Positions 47,887 through 59,089 of a stretch of 64,000 nucleotides of DNA are shown here, one piece after another. The DNA comes from Saccopteryx bilineata (lineage: Eukaryota > Chordata > Mammalia > Chiroptera > Emballonuridae). The DNA is taken from positions 125,928,239 to 125,992,238 of the forward strand of contig NC_089493.1 in NCBI RefSeq assembly GCF_036850765.1, written 5' to 3'. The notes beneath the pieces were generated by a model. It saw nothing but the letters and a program-made list of their open reading frames with translations, was not told the origin of the DNA and ran no database searches. How positions within the stretch are numbered: position 1 is the stretch's first letter; the number at the start of each line of letters is the position of its first letter. Both the position numbers and the translations under genes were made by a program.

Positions 47887-48110
47887 GATCTGGCATCAGG
47901 AAAAAATGGACTGAGTTCCCAGCTTGATCACTTATTTGTTAAGGACTTTGGGTCAAATTACTTAATCTTCCTGAGCATTAGTTCCCTCATCTGTGAAATA
48001 AAGCTAACATCAAGTACCCCATGTGTATAATATCAGGGTTTATATATTTGTACTTGGGTATGTTCCAAGATACTATATTAACACAGAGTAGCAAAATAAA
48101 CATCAGTTAA
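47887..48110 (+). repeat. MIR SINE
   Basis: Core words 'agttcccagcttgatcactt', 'gtcaaattacttaatcttcc', 'ctcatctgtgaaataaagct' follow the MIR consensus in order. Confidence 0.8.
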
Positions 48111-48239
48111 GCATTACCACTACTAAGATGCTGAGCTGTGGTTAGATAGCTGTGGTTCCTTAGCTCTGTAACTGCTAAGGAATTACTACTATATTGCTGT
48201 CAAATTCAAATAGATTCACTTTTAAAATATAAACTTACT

Positions 48240-48725
48240 GTATTTACACTCTTTTAATAACTTCCTAATGCTCTCAAGATCAAAATCTTTAATATGACTT
48301 CTAAAATTCTTCACAGTGCGGCGCCATTGACCTTTGAAGGGCAGTCTTGAGGTTGGATGGCCTCCCTCCCGCCCTGCAATCTCATTTTATAGAGAAGTTT
48401 TTCAGAAGTACCCTGTTCCCTCACAGGCTGTCTGGGAACAGCATCCCTTCCTCTATACTTCTTAACAACTCGGTCTTTTAGATCTTAGCTCAACACTTTC
48501 AGGGAAACTTCTGATTTCCCAGACCAAGTAGGGCCTTCCCTATGCTGTATTCTGGCACGCCTCTCCACCACACCGCTTAGGACATAAAGCTGCAGCCTCA
48601 TCTCTACACGTGCAAGTATGGCCACCCTGTCGGCCCGTTTGGCTGTCCACACAGTCCTCAAGATCAGGGAGCGCGTGGTGCCTTCCCAGCCAAGCCACTT
48701 GTGTGCATGGAGGGGGTACATAAGC
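48240..48725 (+). repeat. L2 LINE fragment
   Basis: It follows the L2 3' half: 'acttcctaatgctctcaaga', 'caaaatctttaatatgactt', a CT-rich middle and 'agatcttagctcaacacttt'. The overlapping minus-strand frame is spurious. Confidence 0.75.
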
Positions 48726-49502
48726 ACCTGTTCAGTGACTGAACAAACTAAAGTTAAATACTGACATTAAAAAATTCTTTCTAAGCATGACTACTTCAGT
48801 GAAAGGCGGCTAAAGAAGTGTCAAATATAGCAATATTACAAGTATTTTGCTTCATATTGTTTCTCAGGCAAGCTGGTGTTCATGAAGTCCGACAGAAACT
48901 CATACACAGAAAAACCTCGAACATATGAACTCACTGAAAAAGTTCTGCCCTTCAAAAAAAAAGAAAAAAAATCTTTAAGAGGATAGAAACCAAAATATAT
49001 GACAAATGACAGTCCCTTTAACATTTCTGATTTAAATTTTTAAAAAGTTTTTAATGTGTGCAGTTTGTTTTTGTAACAAATATTCAACTGAAAATTTGTC
49101 TGAAACTGAGTGTTTTATACTACAGAACAGAGTTGTACTTTTCCAGGAAATCTGTGGTAAATAAATTAGTAGAGGTAATGATAACACTGGGAACAATTTT
49201 TTTTTCATTTTCTGTTGTGTGAGGTTTTAGAACTGTTTCTATATATTTCTGCATCGCTGATTCCAAATCTGAAATCCATTTTTTGGTGCATGCTCTAGTT
49301 TTTATGCAAATTTAATTTCTTTTTGTTACAGTTAATGGCATGCATTGGTTTTTAAATTGGAGGGCAACGAATCTTGGATTGAACATAACCACAAGGCAAT
49401 TAATGTTTTACAAATATCACTTTTACATAATTGTAGTTGTTTTTAAATGCAAAAAATTATTATCTGATAAAACACCCTCTTATTTTGTTTTAAGATTGAA
49501 TC

Positions 49503-50093
49503 ATGGCTTCTTCAAGTAGGCGTAAATGTAAGAATAGTCCTGACATCTTCTGTTATATATGAGGCTGTTACACACTTCAACGTCAAAGGTGCAATATTTC
49601 ATCATTTGTGACATGTGCATATATTGCCTATTTTCAAGTTCCCCTTGGTGATCAAGACAAGAATTGGGCTCCTCATATTGTGTGTCATAATTGTGAGGAA
49701 ATGGTTCATGACTGGACAAAAGGAAAACACAAAGGAATGCCTTTTGGTATTCTCATGGTTTGGCGTGAACCTAAGGACCACAGCAGTGACTGTTATTTCT
49801 GTCTGATCCATACAAAGGGCACCAGCAAGAAAAAATGGAATATGATCGCATATCCTGATATTCCTTCAGCAATACAACCTATCCCACACTCTGAGACACT
49901 CCCGGTTCCCGTTATCAATGGTTTTATTTCTTCTAAGGATGAAGAAAGTGAACATGATGATCAAGTGTACTTGGATAAGATGCATGAGGAAATGATTGTA
50001 GAATCTGAAGGGTCTTCTTCTGATGCCAAGCAGTCATTAACCCCTCAGCAGTTTAGCCAACCCGAATTGAATGACTTAGTAAGAATGACATAA
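49503..50093 (+). pseudogene. Transposon protein remnant, N-terminal zinc-finger block
   Basis: From ATG 49503 the frame opens MASSSRRKCKNSPDIFCYI and then hits TGA at 49560-49562, exactly where the family has the second Cys of its CYIC finger. Past it the same frame runs to 50093 with paired cysteines (HIVCHNCEE, DCYFC) and PFGILMVWREP, YPDIPSAIQPIPHSETLPVP. I recognise these as hallmarks of a multi-copy family of uncharacterised proteins in arthropods, cnidarians and fish. An acidic, Ser-rich linker follows (SKDEESEHDD). The block ends at ELNDLVRMT with a frame change, where the family continues for a long stretch. Confidence 0.85.
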
Positions 50094-50820
50094 AAATTGT
50101 CCTCGACTTTCTGAAGTATGAGGAGCATAACTGGATCATTCGTGTGTATCTTAAAATGGTAAAGTTTCTGCTAGAACAACAGAGAGGTTTCATGAAGTAT
50201 CCTTGCTTTCTGTGTTTGTGGGACAGCCGGGCTTAGGAGAAATACTGGACACAGAAGGAATGGCTGAAACGTGAAGCTCTGGAAGTAGGGATGCAAAATA
50301 TTGTGAATGAACCTGTAGTTAATCCAGACAAGATCATTTCTCCCCCACTTCACATCAAACTTGGCTTAATGAAGCAGTTTGTTCAGGCTTTGAATAGAGA
50401 AAGTGAATGCTTTCAACATATTATTTCTGCTTTTCCTGCCTTGTCTTCCGAGAAGATAAAAGCAAGTGTATTCGATGGACCTCAAATTCAAACCCTTCTA
50501 CCTGACGAAGAATTTGCCAGGAAGATGAATAAGGAGGAGAAAGCAGCATGGCAGTCTTTCGTGGCAGTTACAAAGAACTTCTGTGGCAACAAACAAGCAG
50601 AAAACTATGAACTTCTGGTTCAGAGGATGCTGCTGGCTTTCTGCAACACTGGATGTAACATGAGCGTTAAGATTCACTTCCTGAACAGTCTCACCTTGAT
50701 AAGTTTCCTGAAAATCTTGGAGCTGTTAGTGTTGAGCAGACTACTGCTGGAGCATCAAACGAGATTGTCCTCAACAAGTACACAAACACAAGAGCTACAA
50801 ACGCAAATTTTTGCCTGAAT
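50094..50820 (+). pseudogene. Transposon protein remnant, C-terminal block (internal deletion)
   Basis: From about 50096 the frame reads KIVLDFLKYEEHNWIIRVYL, then YPCFLCLWDSRA. A TAG at 50234-50236 and KYWTQKEWLKREALEVGM follow, then PPLHIKLGLMKQFVQALNRE and on to CNMSVKIHFLNS. A +1 shift near 50690 moves HLDKFPENLGAVSVEQ into another frame, and the rest before the terminus is lost. Compared with remembered relatives, the whole middle of the protein is missing. The GDLK motif is VYLK here. The copy cannot be functional. Confidence 0.82.
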
Positions 50821-51420
50821 AGAATTTAAATAAGTTTTGCGCAAATTTTATGATTAAAGTGTTTTAATATGTTCTATTTCGAAATTGTAGACAAATTCTG
50901 ATGCAATCATAACTTTTAGTGTATTAGTATATTTACTGTGTTATATAAATTATTATATTTTCACAAAGATGATGCCCAAGAAGACATTCTACTTCATTAT
51001 GTTAAACTAAATGTTGAAAATTTTACAATAAGATGAAAACCTATAATCTTGAACTGCAAAAAAACTGTAGCTTACAGAGAAAAACTAATGTCAGATTTGA
51101 GATCAGCACACTTGAATTAGGTAAGAACAAGTGTTTTTGTGGATGCAACAAAAATTTTGTTCCCCAGTGTAACCCCCTAAAAGGGGTGCTTCATGGCTGC
51201 TTTGGGATGTAGTAAGCATACTGCATGGTTGTAAACCACAGCACACCTACGGCTGCCTTGAAGAGTGTGAGCTCAAACCATATAAACTCATTCTTTACAC
51301 AGTAAGCATTCCCAAGTATATAGTAAATTTTGGCCCCAATGGTTTTTCCTCTATTCTTTTATATCAAAAAAAAAATACAACTCTTAGAGTCAGATCTTTA
51401 TTTGATCGAATAATAAATAG

Positions 51421-51635
51421 ATTAAAAAAATTTTTTTTTCAAGATTGAGAGACAAAGTGTGTGTCTGTGTGTGTATGAAAAAGAGAGAGGAGAGAGAGAG
51501 AGAGAAAGAAGGGGGGCAGAGGAGCAGGAAGCATCAACTCCCATATGTGCCTTGACCAGGCAAGCCCAGGGTTTTGAACTAGCAACCTCAGCATTCCAGG
51601 TCAATGCTTTATCCACTGTGCAATCACAGGTCAGA
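51421..51635 (-). repeat. Bat short SINE, second family
   Basis: A T-rich start and GA-rich tract, then 'catatgtgccttgaccaggc', 'ttttgaactagcaacctcag' and 'ccactgtgcaatcacaggtc'. It inserted soon after the CACTA-like element. Flanked by 'aatagatt'. Confidence 0.88.
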
Positions 51636-51639
51636 CTAA

Positions 51640-53245
51640 TAGATTTTTTGATTGGTTTTTATCTTTCTTTGATAGATCTTTAGAAAAACATATGATTCCA
51701 AAACAGCACTGTCATTTTCCCCAAAAGCTGTATCATACTGTATAGAAAATCTAAAACTTTCTTTATTTTTGTTATATTAAAGGTAACTGAATTTTAAACT
51801 ATATCTCATATAGACCAGAAACAAGCCCTTCGGGGTCATCCAGTCCCAGAATGGTAAATACTCAGCATTATATGTGGCCCTTCCCATGGATAAATCAATG
51901 TTAGTACCCTTTCCTTTGGACCAAGACGCGTGTCCAGAGGCCGCGTGGTCCTTGAGGATAAGGCAGAAGCAAATAATGTAAGAAAAGCAGGGCCATTTCA
52001 ATTGCCACAGGCAACTTTTGCTGGTAATGGTTGTGTAAGGAGATAGCCAAAAACTGGAAAAAGTCCCTCCTCCCTGTTTGAAAATAAAATCTTTCAACTT
52101 TCACAAAGTCCTTCCAACCCGAAGGGGGATCTCTGGTGATGGACAGATCTCCTAAATTCAGCCACAGTTCACAGAGCTGGACAGACTGTGATCGGACTCA
52201 ACAAGACATTTCCTACATTACCACTTAGGAATCAAGAGTGGGGACACAACTGAAGTATCTATGAATGTACGTGAATGAGAGCAGAGGTGCATTTCGGGAA
52301 TTCTGACACTGACCATGCAATCCAAGTATTGCGATGGGAAACAGATTTCCCATAAAGGTATACAATGGGCTACTAGGGAAATCTCACAGAAATCAAGTAA
52401 TGGGACCAAGTTGAGCTGAACCCCACAAGTCTGGAGCTGGAGGGCAGCCCTGGAGTCAGTTCTGTCCCAGGACCTTCATGAAGAGTGGAGGGGAGGGGCA
52501 TGCCCACCGAGGCTGCAGCTGGGGCACCGCTCCCCCGAGCCCAGCCACACCACTCCTCTCCTGTCTCAGCTGTGAATGCTTTTCTCCTGCTGCTGTCTCA
52601 AACTCCAAGTTTCTTCCATTTCAAGTATAAGACTATGGTTCAGGTACAAGAAGGTTAAAGAAACAGGGAGCTTTTGCTTAACAACTGAATTTTACCTTTT
52701 TGGATTATGAATCAAATACATATACATGGTTTTCAGAAAGATCCAACAGTGCAGAGAATGGTTTCTAAAAAAAAAGTCTCCCTCCTTTCTCCTGACATTT
52801 TTCGGGCATGGAAGGGTGGTAGTAATCTGTAAAAGAAAAATATTTTATTTATGTTTCTAAAATCATGCACATATAACTTAACAAGACACAATAACTATAA
52901 AGTTTTTCCTCATTTTATTACTGTATAAAACTAGAAATGTACATAAACAAAATAGATACTTTAAAATTATTTGGTATCACATCGCATAGAAACAATATGA
53001 AGCACTCTGACTGATGGGGTTTATTTTAAATTTTTCTGAAACTTACTGTGACAGAACAAATTAATTTAGACTGGCAATCCACTTATAAATTAAATTTTAT
53101 AAATTATATTATGTTTCTATCACAGCAGAAATACTTTAATTTCTATTATACTTTTTGTTTGTCCCACTCAGAATAAATTGCCTAAAATAAAAATAATTGA
53201 GAAAATGTTCTAAAAAAACTAAAACCACCAAATACACATAAAGTT
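51640..53245. other. Intron stretch without recognised content
   Basis: The stretch 51800-52620 is less AT-rich than its flanks and contains a few CpGs, but I cannot assign it to a repeat or exon. No coding feature is supported. Confidence 0.45.
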
Positions 53246-53248
53246 TTT

Positions 53249-53614
53249 TGTTGTTGTTTTTTTTTAATTGAGAGGCGAGGAGGTAGAGAGACAGACTCCC
53301 ACATGCACATAGACTGGGATCCACCTGGCAAGCCCCCTACAGGGTGATGTTCTGCCTACCTGGGGCCAGTGCTCCATTGCTCAGCAATCAAACTATTTCA
53401 GCACCTGAGGTACCAACCTGGGGCCAACTTGCTCAAACCATTCGAGCCATGACTATAGGAGATGGAGGGAGGAAGAGAGAGAAAGAGAGAAAAGAGGGAG
53501 AGGGGGAGTGGAGAAGTCGATGGTCACTTCTCCTGTGTGCCCTGAGTGGAAATTGAACCCAGGACTTCCACACATTGGGCTGATGCTCTACTGCTGAACA
53601 AACCAGTCAGGGCC
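53249..53614 (-). repeat. Bat SINE, long family, old copy 11
   Basis: Reverse orientation: T tract, 'gagacagactcccacatgca', 'gggatccacctggcaagccc', GA-rich tract and 'tggtcacttctcctgtgtgc', ending 'ccagtcagggcc'. 'cacataaagt' flanks it. It is strongly diverged and its CTCF core is destroyed. Confidence 0.88.
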
Positions 53615-54038
53615 ACATAAAGTATTGATGTTTAAAATTTTAATTATTGAACATCCTCAAACCTTCCCAGAACTTTCACTTGATATAAACAAGTTATCGC
53701 AGATGGTAGTTTCCAGATCTTTCTAATTTCAAAATTTTTCTTCAAAGAAGTAATCTTTCTTCTTTGAAATGAACAAAGAAAGAGCAGTTGCTCTGATAGA
53801 AGGCAGGGTCCCCTCAGACAGAATGTAGATGGCACTATTTGCATCAAAGTGACCTGGTGCATGTTTTTATTCAGAATGCAGACCGACATCACTCTTGATC
53901 TTCCAAATCCATCTCTTAGAGTATGGTCTAAGAATATGTTTGAGAACCTCCTATTTCTGTATCCATAAAACACAGTAAACTGTTTTTAAGAGTTTGGTGA
54001 AGAATTTGGTGTATATTTTTTCAATTAAAAAAATTTTC

Positions 54039-54374
54039 GCCTGACCAGGTGGTGGCACAGTGGATAGAGCATCGGACTGGGATGCGGAGGACCCAGGTTC
54101 GAGACCCCAAGGTCGCCAGCTTGAGCGCGGGCTCATTTGGTTTGAGCAAAGCTCACCAGCTTGGACCCAAGGTCGCTGGCTCGAGCAATAGGTTACTCGG
54201 TCTACTGAAGGCCCACGGTCAAGGCACATATGAGAAAGCAATCAATGAACAACTAAGGTGTCACAACAAAAAACTAATGATCGATGCTTCTCACCTCTCT
54301 CCATTCTTGTCTATCTGTCCCTATCAATCCCTCTCTCTGACTCTCTCTCTCTGTCTCTCTAAAAAAAAAAAAAA
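54039..54374 (+). repeat. Bat SINE, second family, first of a three-copy array
   Basis: 'gcctgaccaggtggtggcac', A box 'gcacagtggatagagcat', B box 'ggttcgagaccccaag', 'gagaaagcaatcaatgaaca', A tail. It is near consensus and probably young. Confidence 0.92.
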
Positions 54375-54378
54375 TCTC

Positions 54379-54807
54379 ACCTGATCAGGAGGTGGCACAG
54401 TGGATCAAGTGTCAGACTGGGACGCGGAGGACCTAGGTTCAAAACCCCAAGGTCGCAAGCTTGAGCGTGGACTCATCCAGCTGGAGCACAGGATCACTGG
54501 CTTGAACATAGAGTTGCTGGCTTGAGCGTGGGATCATAGACATGACCCCCATGGTCACTGGCTTGAGCCTAAATGTCGTCTCTGGATTGAAGCTTAAGGT
54601 CACTGGCTTGAGCAAGGGGTCACTCACTCTGCTGTAGTAGCCCACCCCTTCCCACCCCCGTCAAGGCACATATAAGAAAGCAATCAATGAACAACTGAGG
54701 AGACTCAGGAGTTGCAATGAAGAATTGATGTTTCTCATCTCCCTTCCTTCCTGCCTGTGTCCTTGTCTGTCCCCCTCTCTGTCTCTGTCACACACACACA
54801 CAAAAAT
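54379..54807 (+). repeat. Bat SINE, second family, expanded second copy in the array
   Basis: The head is 'acctgatcaggaggtggcac'. The middle contains additional 'gtcactggcttgag' modules compared with the first copy. It ends in (CA)n and A instead of a pure A tail. Confidence 0.9.
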
Positions 54808-54815
54808 TTTCTACT

Positions 54816-55168
54816 GCCTGGCCAGGTGGTGACACAGTGGATAGAACATCAGCCTAGGATGCTAAGGATCCAAGTTTAAAAACCCAAGGTCACTGGCTTG
54901 GGCATGGGCTCATCTGGCTTAAGCGCAGCCTCACCAGCTTGAGCGCAGGGTCACCAGTTTGACCATGGGATTATAGACGTGACCCCATGGTCGCTGGCTT
55001 GAGCCCAAAGGTCACTGGCTTGAAGCCCAAGGTGCTGGCTTGAGCAAGGGGTTACTCGGTCTGCTGTAGCCCCTGGTCATGGCACATATGAGAAAGCAAT
55101 CAATGAACAACTAAGGTGCCACAAGTACGAGTTGATGATTCTCAACTCTCATCCTTCCTCCCTGTCTT

Positions 55169-55199
<31 letters not shown>

Positions 55200-55218
55200 T
55201 GCTAAAAAAAAAACAAAA
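54816..55218 (+). repeat. Bat SINE, second family, expanded third copy in the array
   Basis: The head is 'gcctggccaggtggtgacac'. Again several 'ctggcttgagc' modules are present, then 'gagaaagcaatcaatgaaca', a (TC)n tract and an A tail. Confidence 0.9.
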
Positions 55219-56063
55219 TAACTTCACTAATGAACTGAAATTATACTAATAAACTATCTTCCAATTTGCTTTGTCAGATCACAAATATTTCCTGGATATC
55301 TTGACATGTCACATATATATGGAAATATGGAAAATTTTCATATTCTCAATGATAATTTCTAATGACTTACAATTTTATATCATCAGAGGAAATAGATTTT
55401 TTTAAAGGGATGAATAACATTTTAGTTCTGCTACATTTGTTATTTTGAGTATTTTACATTGAGTTTAGAATTTAATGTTAGAGACGAAATGAATATTGTA
55501 CTCTCAGACACATTTATAAGAAATATCCTTGGTTTGAGGTTTAGAAGTTAATTGCTAGATTTCTATATTGGTTAATTAAATTAGCTTTCATGTTTTATAA
55601 ATATTTAATAATTCTTAAAAGCAATTTTTGAATGTTTTACATTATATTTGATATCAGTCAAGTCGCTGTATAAGAGAATAAATTGACTTGGCATGGACTA
55701 ATAAGTAGTTTCCATATTATTTAGTATGCCTTAAGTATTGTGTTTGCATAGTCAAATTCCTATTTATAGCAAATTTTTCTAAAAATCATATTTTACTATA
55801 CAGTTGAAATTAAAATATTTTGTACTGATTTTAATAAAATGCTGATATATTCAACATGCTTTCAAATAATACTTTCTATATGTTAAAAATTACGGAGCTT
55901 AAAGTTCAGTATCTTTACTATCACTTTATTAGAGGACATAGCTTTCTGCATTGAGGTAATTATTCTAATCATAGCTAATAAATGCTTATGCTTGCAACCT
56001 CTTGGCTACAGTGACAAAGCTCAATGCTTTTCTGATGGCAATGTCAGGCTCTGTGTCTAAACT
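55219..56063. other. Intron stretch without recognised content
   Basis: Very AT-rich sequence. No repeat or coding signal was recognised. Confidence 0.55.
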
Positions 56064-56343
56064 CACTGGTTCTCAAATGTTGACTAGAAGTATGCATAGG
56101 TATTGTGAGAGCTATGGAGGTGTCTCTTATTCATCATATTTTTCTGAATTTCAAGGATGTGAAAAATGTTTAATAGTGAGTAGATGTGAAACCCAGGACA
56201 GCTGAGAAGCTTTAAAACCATTACTGCTCTGAGCTGGGAGACCACTTGAATAAGGTGGGCACTGGGACTCGGAGCGTAGGGCAGAATGTCTTGGAAGGTT
56301 TTCTGTCCCTTTGCGTCTAACAGTACCCTATTTGAGAACCAGT
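56064..56343. mobile_element. hAT-Charlie-like non-autonomous element
   Basis: The left end 'cactggttctcaaat' and right end 'atttgagaaccagt' are inverted repeats of the MER5/Charlie type. The flanking 8-mers 'tctaaact' and 'cctatact' agree at 6 of 8 positions. The 67-codon plus-strand frame crossing its left edge is not a gene. Confidence 0.78.
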
Positions 56344-56615
56344 CCTATACTGTGAACAAATTAAAGAAAGTGAAATATTTCATCCAGAATGAACATATAC
56401 ATTAAAGGAAAAAAATCTGCAATTTTTCTTGAAGTCAAAATCTTAAATTTTATGTTAGATTCTTTGGGTTTTAAATTTGCAGTTTTTTCCCCTATATATA
56501 AAAATACATGTTAAACTATTTGTTTACAGGTATGTATACAATATAATTATTTTGTTATATACATTACAATTTTTAAGGACTTTTATCTCAACCACAGCCT
56601 TATACTTAAAATGAA

Positions 56616-57013
56616 TTTTTTTTTTTTTTTGTATTTTTCTGAAGCTGGAAACGGGGAGAGACAGTCAGACAGACTCCCGCATGCGCCCGACCGGGATCCA
56701 CCCGGCACACCCACCAGGGGCGAAGCTCTGCCCACCAGGGGGCGATGCTCTGCCCCTCCAGGGCGTCGCTCTGCCGCGACCAGAGCCACTCTAGCGCCTG
56801 GGGCAGGGAACCAAGGAGCCATCCCCAGCGCCCAGGCCATCTTTGCTCCAATGGAGCCTTGGCTGCGGGAGGGGAAGAGAGAGACAGAGAGGAAGGAGGG
56901 GGCAGGGTGGAGAAGCAAATGGGCGCTTCTCCTATGTGCCCTGGCCGAGAATCGAACCTGGGTCCCCCGCATGCCAGGCCGATGCTCTACCGCTGAGCCA
57001 ACTGGCCAGGGCC
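56616..57013 (-). repeat. Bat SINE, long family, young copy 12 with duplicated core
   Basis: Reverse orientation, from a T tract and 'gtatttttctgaagctggaa' to 'ctggccagggcc'. 'aaaatgaa' flanks it. An exact CTCF core on the minus strand (complement 'ccaccagggggc' at 56732-56743) sits next to a second 'ccaccaggggcg' at about 56711. It is close to consensus. Confidence 0.94.
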
Positions 57014-57409
57014 AAAATGAAATTTTTTTAAAGAATAGCATTAAAAAAAAAATAGCATTAACCACATTACTTAAACAGAAATCAAGCCACATTTAGAGGG
57101 CCACTGACTCCTCCAAATGAACAACTTACGTAGACTTTTCCAATAATGTGATATAACACCAGTCTGACACATTTGTGATTTCTTGTTACCTCCTCATATG
57201 TCTCCTGGACTTATTAACGTTTTGGGGGAGAGATGCGTTTTACATAAATCCATGTGCATATTATCTTAAAAGGCCATTTTTTAAAAATTCCATTAGTTTT
57301 CAAATGAGAGTACACTATATGAAAAATGCAAAAGTAAGTTTTAAAATGTAGCCTACAATAAAATTAACCTATTAATCAATGGTAGAAAGATCTATTTAGC
57401 TTATTTCTT

Positions 57410-57570
57410 TTTCCTGTTTCTGCATCCTGGACTATTTATGATGATAATCTACTAATTGGTCTCCTCAGCTCTACCCTTTTCTCCCACTGCAGCTTATTCT
57501 CCACACAGTGGTAAGAATATTTTTAAAGCATATCAGATCATGTACCTTATTTGCTTGAAACTCTCTAGTA
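57410..57570 (+). repeat. L2 LINE fragment
   Basis: Words such as 'aattggtctcctcagctcta', 'gcagcttattctccacacag' and 'aaagcatatcagatcatgta' follow the L2 body. It is short and diverged. Confidence 0.65.
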
Positions 57571-57699
57571 GTTAGTATTCTTGACACAAATAGAATAATT
57601 AGGAAGCAATCAAACAAATTCAAATTGTGGGATGTTCTAAACAAAAACAAACAAAAAATTAGCTTACTGAACTCTCTAGAGGAAAAAGCAGCTGTCCAT

Positions 57700-58050
57700 T
57701 CCCTCCAAAAGGCATTACTATATCACAATGCATCCATTTTCTATTGTGCAAAACCATAATACAGTGACTTAAAACATTGTTATTGTTCATGAGCCTACAG
57801 GTCAACTGGGCAGTTCTGCAGCTATGGTTAATCTCGGTTAAGCCCATATATGCATTTACAATGAAATGGCCATGCTGGTTGGGGCAGGTTGGTCTTGAAT
57901 AGCCTCTTTCCCATGTCTGGTGATTGGCTAATAGTAAGTTGGGGCAACAGGGGAAACTGGTAACCAGCAGCCTAGCTAGGCTAGTGTGGGCTTGTTCATA
58001 ATTTAGACCTCTTAAGACTTAGGATCAAAATGATTTCCAACGTATTCTAT
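57700..58050. repeat. Ancient interspersed repeat, family unassigned
   Basis: 'attgttattgttcatgagcc', 'tcaactgggcagttctgcag' and 'ggctagtgtgggcttgttca' suggest a known old mammalian repeat that I cannot name with certainty. Confidence 0.5.
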
Positions 58051-58278
58051 TGTCCAACACAAGTCACAAGGACAACCTAGATTCAAGAAACCAGAAAAGA
58101 GATAGAAAAAGTCACATTACAAAGACTATGGACAAGATTAGGGAAGGGTAGAGAATGAGGCCATTTTTGTAATCAATTTACCAATAACATGACAAGAGCA
58201 CTTAGAACGCCGATTCATCTAAAATGAGAAAAAAATACAAAAGATGACATAAAGTATACTTTGTTATGAATCCTATAG

Positions 58279-58474
58279 GGCAGGGTGTCTCAACCTTGGC
58301 ACTATTGGCATTTTGGGACAGATAATCCTTTGCTGGGGGGAGGGAGGTCTGACCTGTGTATTGTAGAATGTTTAACAGCATCCCTGGCTAGATGCCAGGA
58401 GTACCCCCCAAGTTGTGACATTGCCAAATGTCCTCTAGGGAACAAGATCACCAAGAGTTGAGAACTATTGCTTT
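58279..58474 (-). mobile_element. MER5A-type hAT element
   Basis: In reverse it follows the MER5A consensus: 'gggtgtctcaaccttggcac', 'gcatccctggctagatgcca', 'ccaagttgtgacattgccaa' and 'gagttgagaactattg'. This is an old, placental-wide element. Confidence 0.88.
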
Positions 58475-58734
58475 ATATGAATGAATTATGTAAGTGATTA
58501 AGGTAAAGATACCCTCGTCTTATTCCTGTCAATATAAACTAACTGTACTTTAAAAGGCTGTTCAAGTGATTCTAAAATGAAAACTTTATAGATAGGTAAG
58601 ATGAATACCAAATTTTTAGCAGTTTACACATTAAAAATTCAAAATTTCATTGACCATACTTAGATTCCTGCTAATCCATATAATTTTTTGTTAATGAATG
58701 AACAACATATTAAATAAAATGTTTTTATTTTTTT

Positions 58735-59085
58735 CTTCTCACCCATCCGGCACCCGCCCACCCCTCTGGCAACCATCACCTTATTCTCTGTATTGATGGA
58801 TTTGTTTTTGTTTTATTTGGTTTACTCATCTGATTTGGTCTTTTTTAGATTCCACATATAAGTGAAAGCATATGGTATTTGTCTTTCTCTGTCTGACTTA
58901 TTTCACTTAGCACAATACTCCCTAGGGCCATTCATGTTGTTACAAATGGCAAGATTTCATTCTTTTTTATGGCTGAGTCATATTATATTGTGTATACACA
59001 TACATATATATTATATATATACATACCACAGCTTCTTTTTCCATTCATCTAGCAATGGATACCTAGGCTGCTTCCGAAATATATA
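58735..59085 (-). repeat. L1 LINE 3' fragment, inverted
   Basis: 'tctggcaaccatcaccttat', 'tagattccacatataagtga', 'acttatttcacttagcacaa' and 'atggctgagtcatattatat' are the complement of an old L1 3' region. Confidence 0.82.
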
Positions 59086-59089
59086 ATTA

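Larger units (their letters stand above)
49185..51169 (+). mobile_element. CACTA/EnSpm-like (CMC) DNA transposon, 1985 bp, decayed
   Basis: The ends are inverted: 5' 'cactgggaacaatttttttt', and the reverse of the 3' end reads 'cactggggaacaaaattttt'. Pairing resumes further in: 'gctgattccaaatctgaaat' at 49256 against the complement of 'tcagatttgagatcagc' ending at 51107. This gives about 120 bp of imperfect terminal inverted repeat. TAA flanks both ends (49182-49184 and 51170-51172), a 3-bp target duplication. CACTG termini and a 3-bp duplication are hallmarks of CACTA/EnSpm elements (established knowledge). Assigning this element there is inference. Between the ends lie coding blocks of one protein in two frames, described separately. 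Confidence 0.82.

Noticed and set aside
56583..57096. Long open frames on both strands over SINE copies (also at 40094-40796, 45293-45627, 35387-35813)
   Set aside because: All coincide with GC-rich young SINEs and repeat the same translated SINE text; not genes.
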